Origin: Eulemur rufifrons
Taxonomy: Eukaryota; Chordata; Mammalia; Primates; Lemuridae
NCBI RefSeq assembly: GCF_041146395.1
Contig: NC_090989.1
Coordinates: forward strand, 243,092,843 to 243,156,842
Direction of reading: 5' to 3'
DNA length: 64,000 bases
The stretch's first letter is position 1. The number at the start of each line of letters is the position of its first letter. Positions 50,132-63,165 of the stretch are shown in pieces. The position numbers and the translations under genes are program-made. The notes beneath the pieces are model-generated. The model searched no databases. It saw only the letters and a list, made by a program, of their open reading frames with translations, and was not told where the DNA came from.

Positions 50132-51579
50132 CAAGAAAGAAGAAGAAAACGTCCTAGGTCTGTTAATCTAAAATAACCTACAGCAGTATCATATCTAATA
50201 ATACATTGTTGAATGCTTTGCAGAAGCAAAAAAAGAATGTCTCTAACGTACTTTCTAGTTAACATTAAATTTGAAGTTCTAATCAGGGACTTAAGAAATG
50301 AAAATGAGGATTAGAAAAAAGGAACTAAAGCTGTAATTTTCCAAAAATTACAAGTTCATTTTAAAAATCCAAAGAAAAGCTCAAACTATTAGAATTAATA
50401 TTGAGTTTAGCAAGGTTACTAGCTATTGATCTTATGATTACAAAATCAACAATTCCTATATACAAGCACTAATCAACTGAAATTTTGAAGATATTTTCAA
50501 TAGTATCAAATAAATCAAATACAAAGGAACAGTTAAGATCCAACAAAAGATACAGATTTTACTAGTATAAACTTAAAATTATTGGGAAAAATTAAATACC
50601 TAAAAAATAGAAAAAATATACTGCCCATGGACTAGGGAGCTCATTATTAAAGATATATCAATTCTCTCCAGTTGATTTATAGATTCAATGCAATACCAAT
50701 CAAAATCTCTGAAAGATTTTTTTGTAGGCATTGTCAAGTTAATTGAAAAAATATATATTAAAAATAAAGGACAAAGAATAGCCAAGGTGATATTGAAAAA
50801 GAATAAAGCTGTAAAATTCCAAATATCATAGAATGAGAGCAATATAGATAGTGTGCTCTTACTGAAAGGAGAGAAAAATAGATCAATGAAATAAACTTTG
50901 GGAAACAGACTCATACATAACACAGAGGAGGGTAGTATAATAATAGGCCCACATGAATTTTGTCCTCTGATTCATAACAAAGGTATTGCTACAGTGCAAT
51001 AGAGATGGGCTCTTGGTATTATATCGAAGAAATCATACCTAATTGAAGGTCATGATGATTTGCATCTATGTTTTATCTAAGAGATTTATAGGACATTTTA
51101 AATAAATGATTATGGATCAGTTGGCTGCCTATATCCTAATTATTAAATCTGTTCTTACACCATAGGCAAGTATCAATTCCAGATCATTTGTAGATCTTCC
51201 TGTGAAAGGTAAAACAATAAATGTTTTAGAAAAAAATATTTTCAAACTTGCATAAGCTTTTGTCACCAGGACACATAAAGCACTAATTATAAAAGGAAAC
51301 TGATATATTAGACTACATTAAAATTTTGAAGTTTTATTTATTGACACCATTAGGAGACACAAAATAATACCACAAAGTAGGAGAAAATATTTTAAGACAT
51401 ACACTGATAAAGGAATAATATATAAAAATACATAGGGTTACTATAAATCAGTTAAGAAAATGGCAGAAATATACAAAAGACTTCACAGAAGACTGTGTCT
51501 AAATTTCAATAAGCATATGGAACAGTGCTAAGTATCATTATTCAGAAGACAAAATGAAAATAAAACCATGATAAAATGT

Positions 51580-52872
51580 ATACATTTATGACTAGTTGAC
51601 CCATTTTAAGATGATTTCTGTATAGAGTAGAATCTGATAGGGTTCCAACTTTATTCTTTCACATATGGATATCGAGTTGTTTCAGTACCATTTATTGAAA
51701 AGACTATTCTTTTCCTATTGCCTTTTCTTGGCACTTTGTCAAAAATCAAAGACCTACGTGTGCTATAAAACTCTTAGACAAAGCATAGATGCAAATCATC
51801 ATGACCTTGGAGTAGGCATGGTTTCTTAAATATGATACCAACAGCCCAAGCAACCACAATAAAGTTTGATAACTTAGAGTTCACCTAAATTAAGAACATT
51901 TTATAGCAAAGGACACTACCAAGAAAGTTAAAAGTCAAATCAGAGAATAGGGGAAAATACGTGGAAATCATATATCTGTTAAAGGTCTAGCATTCAGAAT
52001 AGATAAAACACAATTACAACACAATAATAAAAAGACAACCCAATAAAACAGCAAAGGATTTAAAGAGACATGTCGTTAAAGATACACAAATGGGAAATAA
52101 GCACATGAAAAAATATCATCAGCCATTAGAAAAATGTAAATCAAAATCACAATGAGATATCACTTTGTACCCACCAAGAGGCTATAACCAAAAAAGGAAA
52201 ATAAAATGGATCGGGGGGATTTGAGAAATTAGAACCCTCATACATTGATGGTAAAAATGTAAAATACTGTAGCCACTTTAGAAAACAATTTGGCAATTCC
52301 TCAGAAAGTTAAACATAGCATTACCATATGACCCAGCAATTCTTCTCTCTGGTATACACCTAAGATAATTGAAAACATACATCCGCACAAAAACTTGTAC
52401 ATGAATGGTCATAGCAGCATTATTCATAATAACCAAAAGTGGGAACAAACCAAATGTCTCTCAATGGATGAATGGGTAAACAAAATGTGATATAATCATA
52501 AAATGAAATATTATTCACTCATAAGTGAAGTATTGATTCATGCCACAACATGGAAGACACTTGGAAACATTCTACTAAATGAAAGAAGCCAGACACTAAA
52601 GGTCACAAATTGTATAATTCCATTTATACAAAACATTTAGCATAGGCAAGTCCATAAAGACAGAAAGAACATTATTGCTTTTTACGTTCTAAGGGTAAGG
52701 GGAAATGGGGAGTAAGTGCTGATGGTTACAGGGTTTCTTTTGGGATTGATGAAAATGTTCTGGAATTAATCATGATAATGATTGCACAATGTTGTAAATA
52801 TACTACAAACACTGAATTATACATTTTAAATGGTCAATTTTATGGTATTTGAATTATATTTCAATTTTTAAA
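51580..52872 (+). mobile_element. 5'-inverted old L1 (L1MC-like) nested in the old L1
   Basis: Bases about 51580-51768 are antisense ORF2 (reverse complement of TTTTTGACAAAGTGCCAAG ... AGAATAGTCTTTTCAATAAA). From about 51769 the plus strand continues ORF2 with CTCTTAGACAAAGCATAGAT through ATTACCATATGACCCAGCAA to a 3' end near 52870 (TCAATTTTATGGTATTTGAA). The inverted and sense parts are consecutive in L1 order, the signature of twin priming. Confidence 0.78.
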
Positions 52873-53545
52873 CGTATAAAATCAGATCACAATCAACGCT
52901 CAAAATGTGGATCAACTTGACCTCTCCTGCACTTTTAGTGGGAATAAACTATAACAGTCACATTGAAAACTCTAGCTGTTTCTACTAAAGCTGCCAATAT
53001 GCAAAAACTGTGATCCTGCAATTCTCTCCTTGACGTATATTCTATAGAGGTATGCATATTCACATAATGTATGCTACAAGAATGTTCAAATCAATGATAT
53101 TTATAAAATACCCAAACTAGAAACAACCCAAATGTCCATCAATAGTAGAATGGATTAAAAACACTGTGGCAATGTTCATACAATGAAGCACTGTGCAGCA
53201 GTAAGAATGAATGAACTATTGCTACGTGCAACAGCACAGATCTCACAAAAATGCTGAGAAAAATAAGCCAGGCACAAAAGAATACAAAGTATATGGTTCC
53301 ATTAACATAAACTTGAGAAACAGGCAAAACATTTCTATGGTATTAGAAGCCAGGATGCTCCTTAGGACCATGTGGTAATAGAAAAAGCACATCATAGGAA
53401 ACTTTCTGAAGCTCTGGCAATGTGCTTTTTTTGATCTGGGTGCTGATTACAAGAGTGAGTTCACTTTTTGAAAATCATTTAGTTATTTATTTATGATTTG
53501 AGTGCTTATCTCAATCTGTATTATACTTCAATTTACAAAGTTTAT

Positions 53546-54049
53546 GCTAAAAATTAAATAGAGATAGAGAAAACTATGATGAATATTTAAAATATGTTAA
53601 AACTAGCATTTCAAATCACTTCATAGCATGAGAATATTTTTGGACTGGAGGTGGCAACAATACAACTTTATGTGAGATGTCATTAAAGACTTTTCTTCAA
53701 ATTGAATAATTGATAATTAGTTTCAAATATTCATAAGAATATTAGCTATATTTTTCCCATTTCCCTTTTGATTCTTCCATTGCTATGTTCACTATATTCC
53801 ACATCACTGGCCAACTCCTGCTACAAATTTAGCAAGTCTCTAAACAGAAACTGGGAGTAAGAGACTTATTTTTCTTAGTGAATCCATGCTGGTTTGGGAG
53901 GATTATCACAGTCTTTTCTAGATTTTTCTCAATATAGCTTAGAATAGTGAGGAGAACTGAGATCAAGTTTCACTTGCCTATAGTTTTAAGACTCTATTTT
54001 ACCCTGTTGAAAAAACTAAAGAAGTTATTCTTCTCCAGTTTCAGGAGGT
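53546..54049. other. Unassigned sequence
   Basis: No gene or repeat family recognised. Confidence 0.4.
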
Positions 54050-54441
54050 CTCTTAGTCCATTTTCTGTTGCTTGTAAACAGAATACCTAAAACTAGGTAA
54101 TTTATAGAAATTTATTCTTACAGTTATGGAGGCTGAGAAGTCTGAGGTTGAAAGGCCGTATCTGGTGACAGCTTTCTTGCTGGTGGAGACTGTGTAGATT
54201 TCCGAGATAGTACAGGGCATCACATGAGGAAGCTTAGTGTGCTAGCTCAGGTCCTTCTTCCTCTTCACATAAAGTCACCAGTCCCACTCCCATGGTAACC
54301 AGTTAATCTAGTCACCCATTAATCCATTAATTCATTAATTCCTGAAGAGATTACCTCTTAAAGACCCCATTCTCAATACTGCCCCATTGGGGATTAAATT
54401 TCAATATGAGTTTAGGGGGACAAACATTCAAACCATAGCAG
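54050..54441 (-). mobile_element. Solo LTR of MaLR type (MST family)
   Basis: The minus strand begins TGCTATGGTTTGAATGTTTG and ends near ACAGAAAATGGACTAAGAGA. In between are CAATATTGAG-like and GATTAACTGGTTACCATGGG passages and the AATAAATTTCTATAAATTAC polyadenylation region typical of MST/THE1 LTRs. It is an old ERVL-MaLR remnant with no internal coding sequence attached. Confidence 0.88.
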
Positions 54442-55059
54442 GGAATGTTTTCATGATTTCTCAAATGCTGATAACTAGCATGATTCTATGTCAATTTATA
54501 TATTTACAAAGGAATTTAAAATTTCATTTAATTCCAGTGTTTATAATCAGCTACTACTTCTGATCATTGATGCTTAGAATAAAATGAATAATTTTGATAT
54601 TTGTAATATTATAAGCTGTGTATCTCCTTATGGGGAGAAAAAAAATCTTTTTATTAGCTACTAAATTTTTTACGCTTGTAAGAGTCCACAACATTTTTCA
54701 AGGCTGAATTCAATTCCAATTCCCTGCCTTCACATTAAAGTCTACACAAACTGCTCCATATGAATAGTTATTTAATATTTTATTACAGCTTTTAATTTTA
54801 CTATCCCCTCAGTAACTTATTCCCCTGCTTACAAACCTTATGGTCAAGAAATTCTTCCCAACAGCAAATATAAATTTTCCATTCTGTGTTGCTTGGTATT
54901 CTAAAAGACTTGTTAACTCTTCCCCACCTCCACCCCCACCCATTCTTCTCTAACAAAACACAATTCCTTTACATTCCCCCTTCCATTGCTAATGCCAGCT
55001 TTTGTCATACATTAGCTAGTACTGTATGAGCTGCTCTAAGTGAACATAGCGTATTTGCT
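54442..55059. other. Unassigned sequence
   Basis: No gene recognised. May contain decayed retroelement sequence. Confidence 0.4.
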
Positions 55060-55290
55060 AAGATAATCAGAATTAGTATCAGAAAGTAGGATTCAGACTG
55101 CCCTTCATTGCAAGCGCAATCTTAGCTAAATTATTTAACTTCTGTCAGCCTCAGTTTCCTAATATGATAAATAGGAGTAAGCGTACACTCATAAGGTTTT
55201 TGTGAAGATTACATGATATAGAATATAGGTGAGCCAATGCTTGCTTATGCTAAGAGCTCAATAGTGTTATAATTATTACTGTAGTAGTTG
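55060..55290 (-). mobile_element. MIR SINE
   Basis: The plus strand reads reverse-complement MIR: AGGATTCAGACTGCCCTTCA, AAATTATTTAACTTCTGTCA, GCCTCAGTTTCCTAATATGA and TAAGAGCTCAATAGTGTTAT. Confidence 0.85.
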
Positions 55291-55654
55291 TTTTTGCTTG
55301 CAAATAAATGAAATGGCTAAGTTGACTCAAAAAGGAGGAGGACAGGGAAGAGAATTCGAATGATATGGTGGAAGAACTCAAGAATCAACGCTTTGGACAC
55401 AGCAACTGGGGCCACTCAAGGCCACAGGTGCAGGGGCTCTGCGCCATCAGTATTAATGGCGCATAACCTCAAATGTGCTCCATCTCTCCAGTCCAAATTC
55501 AGATTTCTAGGAGGGAACACTTAATTGCTCCAACTTGATTCAGGATATTTTTTACTTCTGGATCAATGAGCCAAGAACAGAACCCCACAGTTATCACCAA
55601 CAGAGATCCACTCCTGTGCATGAGGCCAGCATCGAGAAAGGAGGTATTGGACAA
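55291..55654. other. Unassigned sequence
   Basis: No gene or repeat family recognised. Confidence 0.4.
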
Positions 55655-55885
55655 ACCTTTTTAGATTCCACATGAGTGAGATCATGCACTATTTGTCTTT
55701 CCGTGCCTGGAGTAGACATTAAGTGTCCTCACCACAAAAATGATAATCCTGTGTGGTAACGTGTATGTTAATTAGTTAGATTTAGTCATTCCACAATACA
55801 TACACATATATGTACTTTAAAACATCATGCTGTACATGAGAAATACATATAATTTGTCAAAAATAATAATTTTAAAAATAAAACA
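55655..55885 (+). mobile_element. L1 (L1MB-like) 3' end with internal deletion
   Basis: GATTCCACATGAGTGAGATC and TTTGTCTTTCCGTGCCTGG come from late ORF2/early 3' UTR. They are joined with little between to the terminal ATGTTAATTAGTTAGATTTA and AAACATCATGCTGTACATGA. Confidence 0.75.
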
Positions 55886-55929
55886 CAGCAGTACTGGGCA
55901 GCCTTCCTTCCTGGTGTTGTCTTCTATCA

Positions 55930-56010
55930 CTGATAGCACTGCAATAGCAGTAGCTGCTACTACTCTTACAGCTTCTACTACTGCTGTTGCTGCTTGTACC
56001 GCTGCATTTC
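55930..56010. repeat. Imperfect trinucleotide (GCT/ACT)n tract
   Basis: AGCAGTAGCTGCTACTACTC, TTCTACTACTGCTGTTGCTG and following units form an imperfect triplet array. Open frames on both strands across it encode Ala/Thr or Ala/Val runs and are artefacts. Confidence 0.8.
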
Positions 56011-56815
56011 CCTTTGCTACTGTCAGCAAGCTATGTTAGCCCCTCATCTAAAGTTCGTGAGAAACCAGATGGTAAACACAACAAACATCCTTGCCCCACA
56101 AATCACACAGTGTTGGAAATTATCACCATTGCCCCATATGATACCACAAGAAGGAAAAAAAAAAAATCACATTAAAGGTATTTATTTAGAGGAATTTAAC
56201 TTCATCAATTCAAAGAAGACATAATCTCATTCACAGAGTGAGGATAACTTTGAGGAATCCCTTCCCTCAAACCAGCAATAAAGATGAATAACAATAACAA
56301 ATAGCTTCCAGAGCTTTGTTACGCTCTCTAATATGCACTTTGTTTTTTACTTTACCTAGCACGAGCTGAACAACATTCAATTTACACATCATTTCTGCCT
56401 CTACTTGGCATAGTATTCCAAGTACGTGTTTATAAAATGCGTCAATTAAAATAGATTTAAATTATCCAATTTTCATTAAATTCTTTAAATTGTTACTTAA
56501 ACAAGTAAATTGCCATGGCTATTGCACTTTGTTGGATAAATATTGCCAAACAGATTCAGGCTTTTAAAAGTAAACAACATACCTTATAATTAGGCAATAT
56601 GAAATTAACCCACATGATCTAGTATTATCTTTATTATTTCCCCTAATTGAAAGGCAGCTTGCTGGTACACTAAAGAAAAAGAAACCAAGTTTGAAAGGAT
56701 ATCAGAAAAACAAAGAGGGGCCTATGGCTAAATAAATTTATTTTGATGGATCTAATTTATTAAGCACAGCAGCAAAATAGTAGGAATAAGAAATGCGCAA
56801 TTGATGCTATTGTTT
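56011..56815. other. Unassigned sequence
   Basis: No gene or repeat family recognised. Confidence 0.4.
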
Positions 56816-57562
56816 TTTGATGGAAAAACCAAACTCCATAAAATGTTTTAAAGAGGTTTATTCTGATCCAGTATGCCTGACTGTGGCTCAGCAACACCCA
56901 AACCCAAGAAACCCAAGGCCCAAGTAAGTAGTCCTGAGTTCAGCTTGCAGTTCTGTTTTATACATTTCAGGGAAGCAGGGGTTACAGGCAAAGTGGTAAA
57001 TCAATACATGGAGGTTATACATTGATGTGGCCCCAAAAAGCAGAATATCTTGAAGCAGGGGCTTACAGGTCAGAGGTGAATTGAGAGATTCTTTAATTTG
57101 TAGTTGGTTAAAGGAGTAAGGCTTTGTCTAACAGCTTTCAGCAGGAAGAAATGTTTAAGTTTAACACACGTTAGGAAAAGAAGTCTTCCTGTGATGCTAT
57201 GCTACAGTGAGGTTGTGGGAGCAAACCACATCTGTTGGATCAGAGGAACCTGTTAAATAACATCTATGGTCTGCAGATGTGATTTAAACCTTGCCTGGCA
57301 TGGCCTTAGGGTCTTGCTTATGATTTGGTAAGTTATTGCCACAAAGAGTCTACTCTGTCAGTCTTATGATCCCTATTTTAACACTAATGCTGATCAACTG
57401 TTTTGTCTAAACAGCAAAGGGGGAGTGTATAATGAGGTATGCCTGACTTCTCATCCCATCACAGTCATGAATTTGGATTTTAAGGTTTCTCTGGGGTCCC
57501 CCTGGCCAAGAAGGGGTCTATTCAATCAGTTAGGGGGCTTAGGATTTTATTTTTAGTGTACA
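56816..57562 (-). mobile_element. MER21-like solo LTR (ERVL group)
   Basis: The minus strand begins TGTACACTAAAAATAAAATC, then CCCCCTAACTGATTGAATAG, has a TGTATAAAACAGAACTGCAA passage and a polyadenylation signal AATAAA (complement of 56857-56862), and ends in CATCA near 56816. TG...CA ends and a length of about 750 bp fit a complete LTR. The name MER21 is from memory of the consensus start and is less certain than the LTR call. Confidence 0.65.
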
Positions 57563-57959
57563 CTACGGTTTGATTGTTTTTGTTCCCTCCAAAACGCATG
57601 TGTTGGAAACTTTATCCCCAGTGCAAATGTTGGGATGTGGGGTCTGATGGGAGGTGTTCAGTCATGAGGGTTCTGCCCTCATGAATGGATTGATGCCACT
57701 ATAAAAGGGTTTGCAGGAATGGGTTTCTCTCTTCCACTTCTCTGCTATGTGAGGACACGATGTTCCTCCCCTCTGGAGAACGCAGTGTTCAAAGCACCAG
57801 CTTGGAAGCCACGAACAGATCCTCAACAAGACAGTAAACCTGATGGTGCCTTGATCTTGGACTTCCCAGCCTCCACAACTATGAGAAATAAGTTTCTGTT
57901 CTTTATAAGTTACCCAGTCTATGGTACTTTGTTAAAGCAGCACAAAATGGATTAAGACA
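57563..57959 (+). mobile_element. Solo LTR of MaLR type (MST family), sense
   Basis: Begins CTACGGTTTGATTGTTTTTG, contains GTCATGAGGGTTCTGCCCTC, ATGTGAGGACACGATGTTCC, CCTTGATCTTGGACTTCCCA and GAAATAAGTTTCTGTTCTTT, and ends AAAATGGATTAAGACA. This is a close match to MST/THE1-type LTRs throughout. No proviral interior adjoins it. Confidence 0.92.
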
Positions 57960-57984
57960 ATGGAGTATGTAAGTGTTAGTGTAA

Positions 57985-58155
57985 TAGAAAAAAGCATCAA
58001 CTTTGGAGCCAAACAACCTTGGAGTAAAATCCTAGTTACTTTCCTGTGAGTTCATAAACCAGTTCCAAAATTTATTTGATCCTCACTTTCCTCATCTGGA
58101 GAACAGACACAATAGAATCTACTTTAATTATTACTCTGAGGAGACAATAGAGAAA
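57985..58155 (-). mobile_element. MIR SINE
   Basis: AACTTTGGAGCCAAACAACC, GGAGTAAAATCCTAGTTACT, TCCTCACTTTCCTCATCTGG are reverse-complement MIR. Confidence 0.8.
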
Positions 58156-58299
58156 CATCAATGATAAGGGTGTAGTGTGGAGCATGTCACACAATGAATT
58201 ATTAGGTCACTTCTTTCTCAAAAGGAGGATGGATGCTCACTCCAGTGGAAACCGATGTGTTTGACAGAGGGTCAAATAATATATACAATTTTATCCTTA

Positions 58300-58500
58300 C
58301 AGTAGGCACAAAACTTACGTTCAAATAGTACTTAAAGTTTTTCTTCAAATATGTCAAGCAGAGCACCTTATTTGATTCCATAATGAGAATGCCAATTATA
58401 TAAAGCAGATAAAGACTTAAAGTTATGGAATAGTCAAAGGACTTGCTCAAGATCAAATGGAGGTGTGTGGTCCAAAGTCCAGGCCTCCTGACTTTTAGCT
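58300..58500 (+). mobile_element. MIR SINE
   Basis: GATTCCATAATGAGAATGCC, AGGACTTGCTCAAGATCAAA and AAGTCCAGGCCTCCTGACTT follow the MIR 3' half. Confidence 0.7.
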
Positions 58501-59553
58501 ATGGGCTAAAATGTACTCTACCTTACCTTCAGGGAGCATCTGTTCCAGGGTTTGGGGTGTTTGCTATGCATCAGCCACCCTACCCATACTTGAATATCAG
58601 CACCAAACACAGTAGGTAGAAAACCAAAGGTAATCACTGTGTTCAGAGCAAATAGAATGTGTTGCTTGTGTCAAAAACCAAATTAAAACTGTAACTAAAG
58701 AGAACAAACAGCACACTGAGTAAAGGAATCTCAATAAGGGATTTTTACCTTAGTTGGGAGTGGAGATTATATCTATGAAAAAGAAAAAAAAAACCCACTG
58801 GTGTAACTAACTTTGCCAATACAGTATAAGCCAATTATCTCTCTATTCTGATCTCTTTACTAACTGCCCCCAACCCATCCAGTCTCAACAGAATAGTTTA
58901 GTTACAACTAAAGAAGCCATAGACTCATGGCATGTTCTAGTTGAAAACATACAAAATGTGGGATGGAGAAAAAAAAACTAGGCTATTTTCCCACAAATAT
59001 TTATGAAAACTACACTACAGAAAGCTCCTGAAGAAAAAAAACAAAAAAAAAAAAAAAAAGGAAAGGAAGATTGTAAAGTGAAAGAAATCAGGGCAAGGAT
59101 GAAAGAAAAATAAGCATAGAAAAGAAAGGCCTTTCACAGAATTTGTATCGCACACGTGCAGTTATTTTTATTCAGAAGAGTGTCGCTGCAGAACCCAGCA
59201 GGGGTAAACTATTATTTATCTCTGGTTATTAGCCAAGCCTAAATTGTGTAACAAAAATAACAAAAGATTTTCTTTACATCTAATTAGACATAAAGGCTAG
59301 AACAATGTTCTCGTGAAAGGATGCTTTTAAGATGCTTTTTTGGAATTGAAATAGTAACAACATTTGTTTTGTGTGGTAAACAGAAGCCTTTTGGCAGTGC
59401 AGTTGCTTTCATTTTGGAACTGCCAAGAATTATTTGCTTATCTGTGGAATTTCAACTACTTTCCCCGCCTGAGAGTCATATGGATGCAGATCTAGAATAA
59501 ACAGGGCTGCACAGAACACTGGTATTTACTGTGGTCATTGGGCAAGTCCCCCC
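58501..59553. other. Unassigned sequence with an A17 run
   Basis: A run of 17 A residues lies at 59043-59059. No gene or repeat family recognised. Confidence 0.4.

Positions 59554-59595
<42 letters not shown>
59554..59595. repeat. (AC)21 microsatellite
   Basis: Uninterrupted AC run of about 21 units, the longest dinucleotide array in the window. The minus-strand 129-codon open frame (59492-59881) owes its Cys-Val run to it. Confidence 0.98.
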
Positions 59596-59598
<3 letters not shown>

Positions 59599-59635
59599 GC
59601 AGGTATTCACGGTACTTCACTAGGAGCAGAGGTTG

Positions 59636-59910
59636 GAAGAAGAGAAAGCAAAGGGAGAGAAAAAACAAAGACACAAAAGCACCACAAAAAAAGGAAATGC
59701 AATGAAGGAGGGAAGGACAAGTGAGAAGAGAAAGGAAGAGCAATGCCAGAGAAGATGACAGAATTCTTAGATGCAAAATTGAGGCAGAAGGGGAAAGTGT
59801 TAAAAACAAAATTAATGAAAAGGAAAAAGGAAGAGGAAAAGGGAGAAATGGGAGAAGGTTAGGGAGACAGAATAAGAACATACAAAGTAAAGGGAATAGC
59901 AGGGGGAAAG
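59636..59910 (+). repeat. Purine-rich low-complexity tract
   Basis: GA-rich over about 270 bases with only scattered pyrimidines (AAGGGAGAGAAAAAACAAAG, GAAAAAGGAAGAGGAAAAGG, GAGAAATGGGAGAAGGTTAG). Lies 40 bases after the (AC)21 array. Confidence 0.85.
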
Positions 59911-60319
59911 TGGGAAAAGGCTTGCAAAGACTTTGTGAAGCAGGGATAGCCTAATAGAATTTGTAAGAAACTGCAGAGTTGTCTAAATGATAATGGTATT
60001 TGACAGTTTGATATGTATTTATAGCTGTTTCCAGCTCTTTCTGAATACTATATAGGATTATCCGGATTTTCTGGGGTTTATCACCACAGGCATGTAGGAT
60101 TAACAGCCTGATGAAGTAAAGAATTATTTGCCAATCCGATCCTTAGGCTTGGATAGCTCTCTTCCCAAGTTCCCTAAGCATAGTACATAAAACACAAAAA
60201 CCAAGGGAAAATTGTGTGTGTGCATGTGTGATGAGTAGGTATACATTTATCACTACCTAAAATTCTTCAATCTAGGCTTAAAATCCACAAAAGTACAAGT
60301 TTGTAAAAACGCTTTAAAT

Positions 60320-60790
60320 TAGCAAGTACTATTGAGTACCTACTAGGTGTCAGACAATGGGAATTCAGTGGGAAAAAAAGACAGAGCCCCTGACTCGTGG
60401 AGATGAGAGTCCAAAGTGTGAGGTACATGCTAAGTGCTATGTCAGAGAAAGTACAGAGCATTAGCTAGAGACTCAGTCCATGTGGGAAGTAATATCTGTT
60501 CAAAAACTTAAAGATGGTTGAAAAGTAACCAGGCAAAGACTGAAAGGGAGGGAAGGGTGTTGCAAGGAAACAGAATGGGGGTGCTCAGGGGAGAAGGAAT
60601 AACAAAGTGGAAGAATGGTCTATTTGCAATACAGTAAGACTTTTCCATGTCTGTGAGCAGACTATGACGACAGCATTGAGATAGGATGTTGTAGGGGAAG
60701 CAGAGTTACTTCATGAAGGGACTTATACCTCTGGTATGGATTTAGGACTTTATAATAAGAGCAATAAATACCTATTGAAAAGTTGTTTAG
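60320..60790 (-). mobile_element. L2 LINE 3' region
   Basis: ACTATTGAGTACCTACTAGG, GTGTCAGACAATGGGAATTC, GAGCCCCTGACTCGTGGAGA, CATGCTAAGTGCTATGTCAG and TTGTAGGGGAAGCAGAGTTA follow the reverse complement of the L2 3' end. Confidence 0.8.
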
Positions 60791-61239
60791 TGAAGGATTA
60801 ACACTACAAGATTTTTATTTTCTAAATATCACTCCTTGAAAGGTGAATGAGAAGTGGGAAAGATGAGTGCCAAAAAGTTCAGTTAAAAAGCTCTTATAAC
60901 ACATGCAATAGAAGATAGTGATCAGAACCAAGGTAGTGACAGTGAGGAGAGACAGAAGAATCCGGATTCTCAAGATATTAACTTGCAGAATCAATGGGAT
61001 TTGCCGATTGACTGGATTTAGAGATCAAAGCGATACTCAGAGTCGTCTGCGTAGCTGGGTAGGTGGTATGGCTTTTCCTAATCCAGAAGGAAGGGATCAA
61101 AAAGTGAATCACAAGTCAAGAAGTGATAGAGATTTTAAATTCCTTGACATTAAGTTGCATGAAATTCTTAGCAACAGTTTTTGTTGATTGAACTGTATAG
61201 TTTTGTGTCTTCTGAGTTTCTCCTTATATAGACATAAAC
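60791..61239. other. Unassigned sequence with an 89-codon open frame
   Basis: A plus-strand frame (60918-61187), basic and Arg-rich, has no recognised domain. Otherwise nothing assigned. Confidence 0.35.
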
Positions 61240-61345
61240 TCATTAAACAAATTCAATAAAAGTTTATTGAATGAATGGTTGAACGTAAGAGTGGATGTGA
61301 GAGAATGAATAAATGAATAAATACTAATGAAGGAGTAAGTGAATG
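61240..61345 (+). repeat. L2-type 3' end grading into (TGAA)n low complexity
   Basis: AAAGTTTATTGAATGAATGG followed by AATGAATAAATGAATAAATA resembles the terminal tetranucleotide array of an L2 element. Confidence 0.55.
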
Positions 61346-61559
61346 AGAGAAAAAAAATCAAGGAACAAGAGACACATTTATGAAAGATTTCCTCATCAGT
61401 AAGGGTGGTAATTTTTTTTTTTTTAATTTCAGAAAGGGTGGTAAATTTTACACTCAAAATATAGCCTCCCAGTTTCAGATGATCTCATACCTAAGATGCA
61501 AAATATGGTCTGAAAAAAAATGCACAACAAAAGTAACACTGGGGCCTGAGGAATCTTTG

Positions 61560-63165
<1,606 letters not shown>

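Larger units (their letters stand above)
46790..53545 (+). mobile_element. Very old sense L1 (L1M) interrupted by two later L1s
   Basis: A-rich, heavily decayed L1 ORF2 sequence runs in order: GGAAACATGGAAATTCAGAA, TTCTTTTCAGGTGCCTATGA, AAAAAGTTGACCTCACTATA, CACCAGCAGATGTAGAAAAG. It resumes after 50131 with ATGCAATACCAATCAAAATC and after 52872 with ATGTCCATCAATAGTAGAAT, to a 3' end near 53545. No frame survives. The order of segments on either side of both insertions is preserved, which supports one original element of at least 4.3 kb. Confidence 0.7.

Noticed and set aside
55817..56039. Paired Ala/Val-rich and Ala/Thr-rich frames on both strands
   Set aside because: Produced by an imperfect trinucleotide repeat.
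54050..57959. A provirus bounded by the two MST LTRs
   Set aside because: The LTRs are in opposite orientation and the interval holds no gag-, pol- or env-like sequence.
59492..59881. 129-codon minus-strand frame
   Set aside because: Low-complexity artefact of the purine-rich tract and the (AC)21 array (Cys-Val run).
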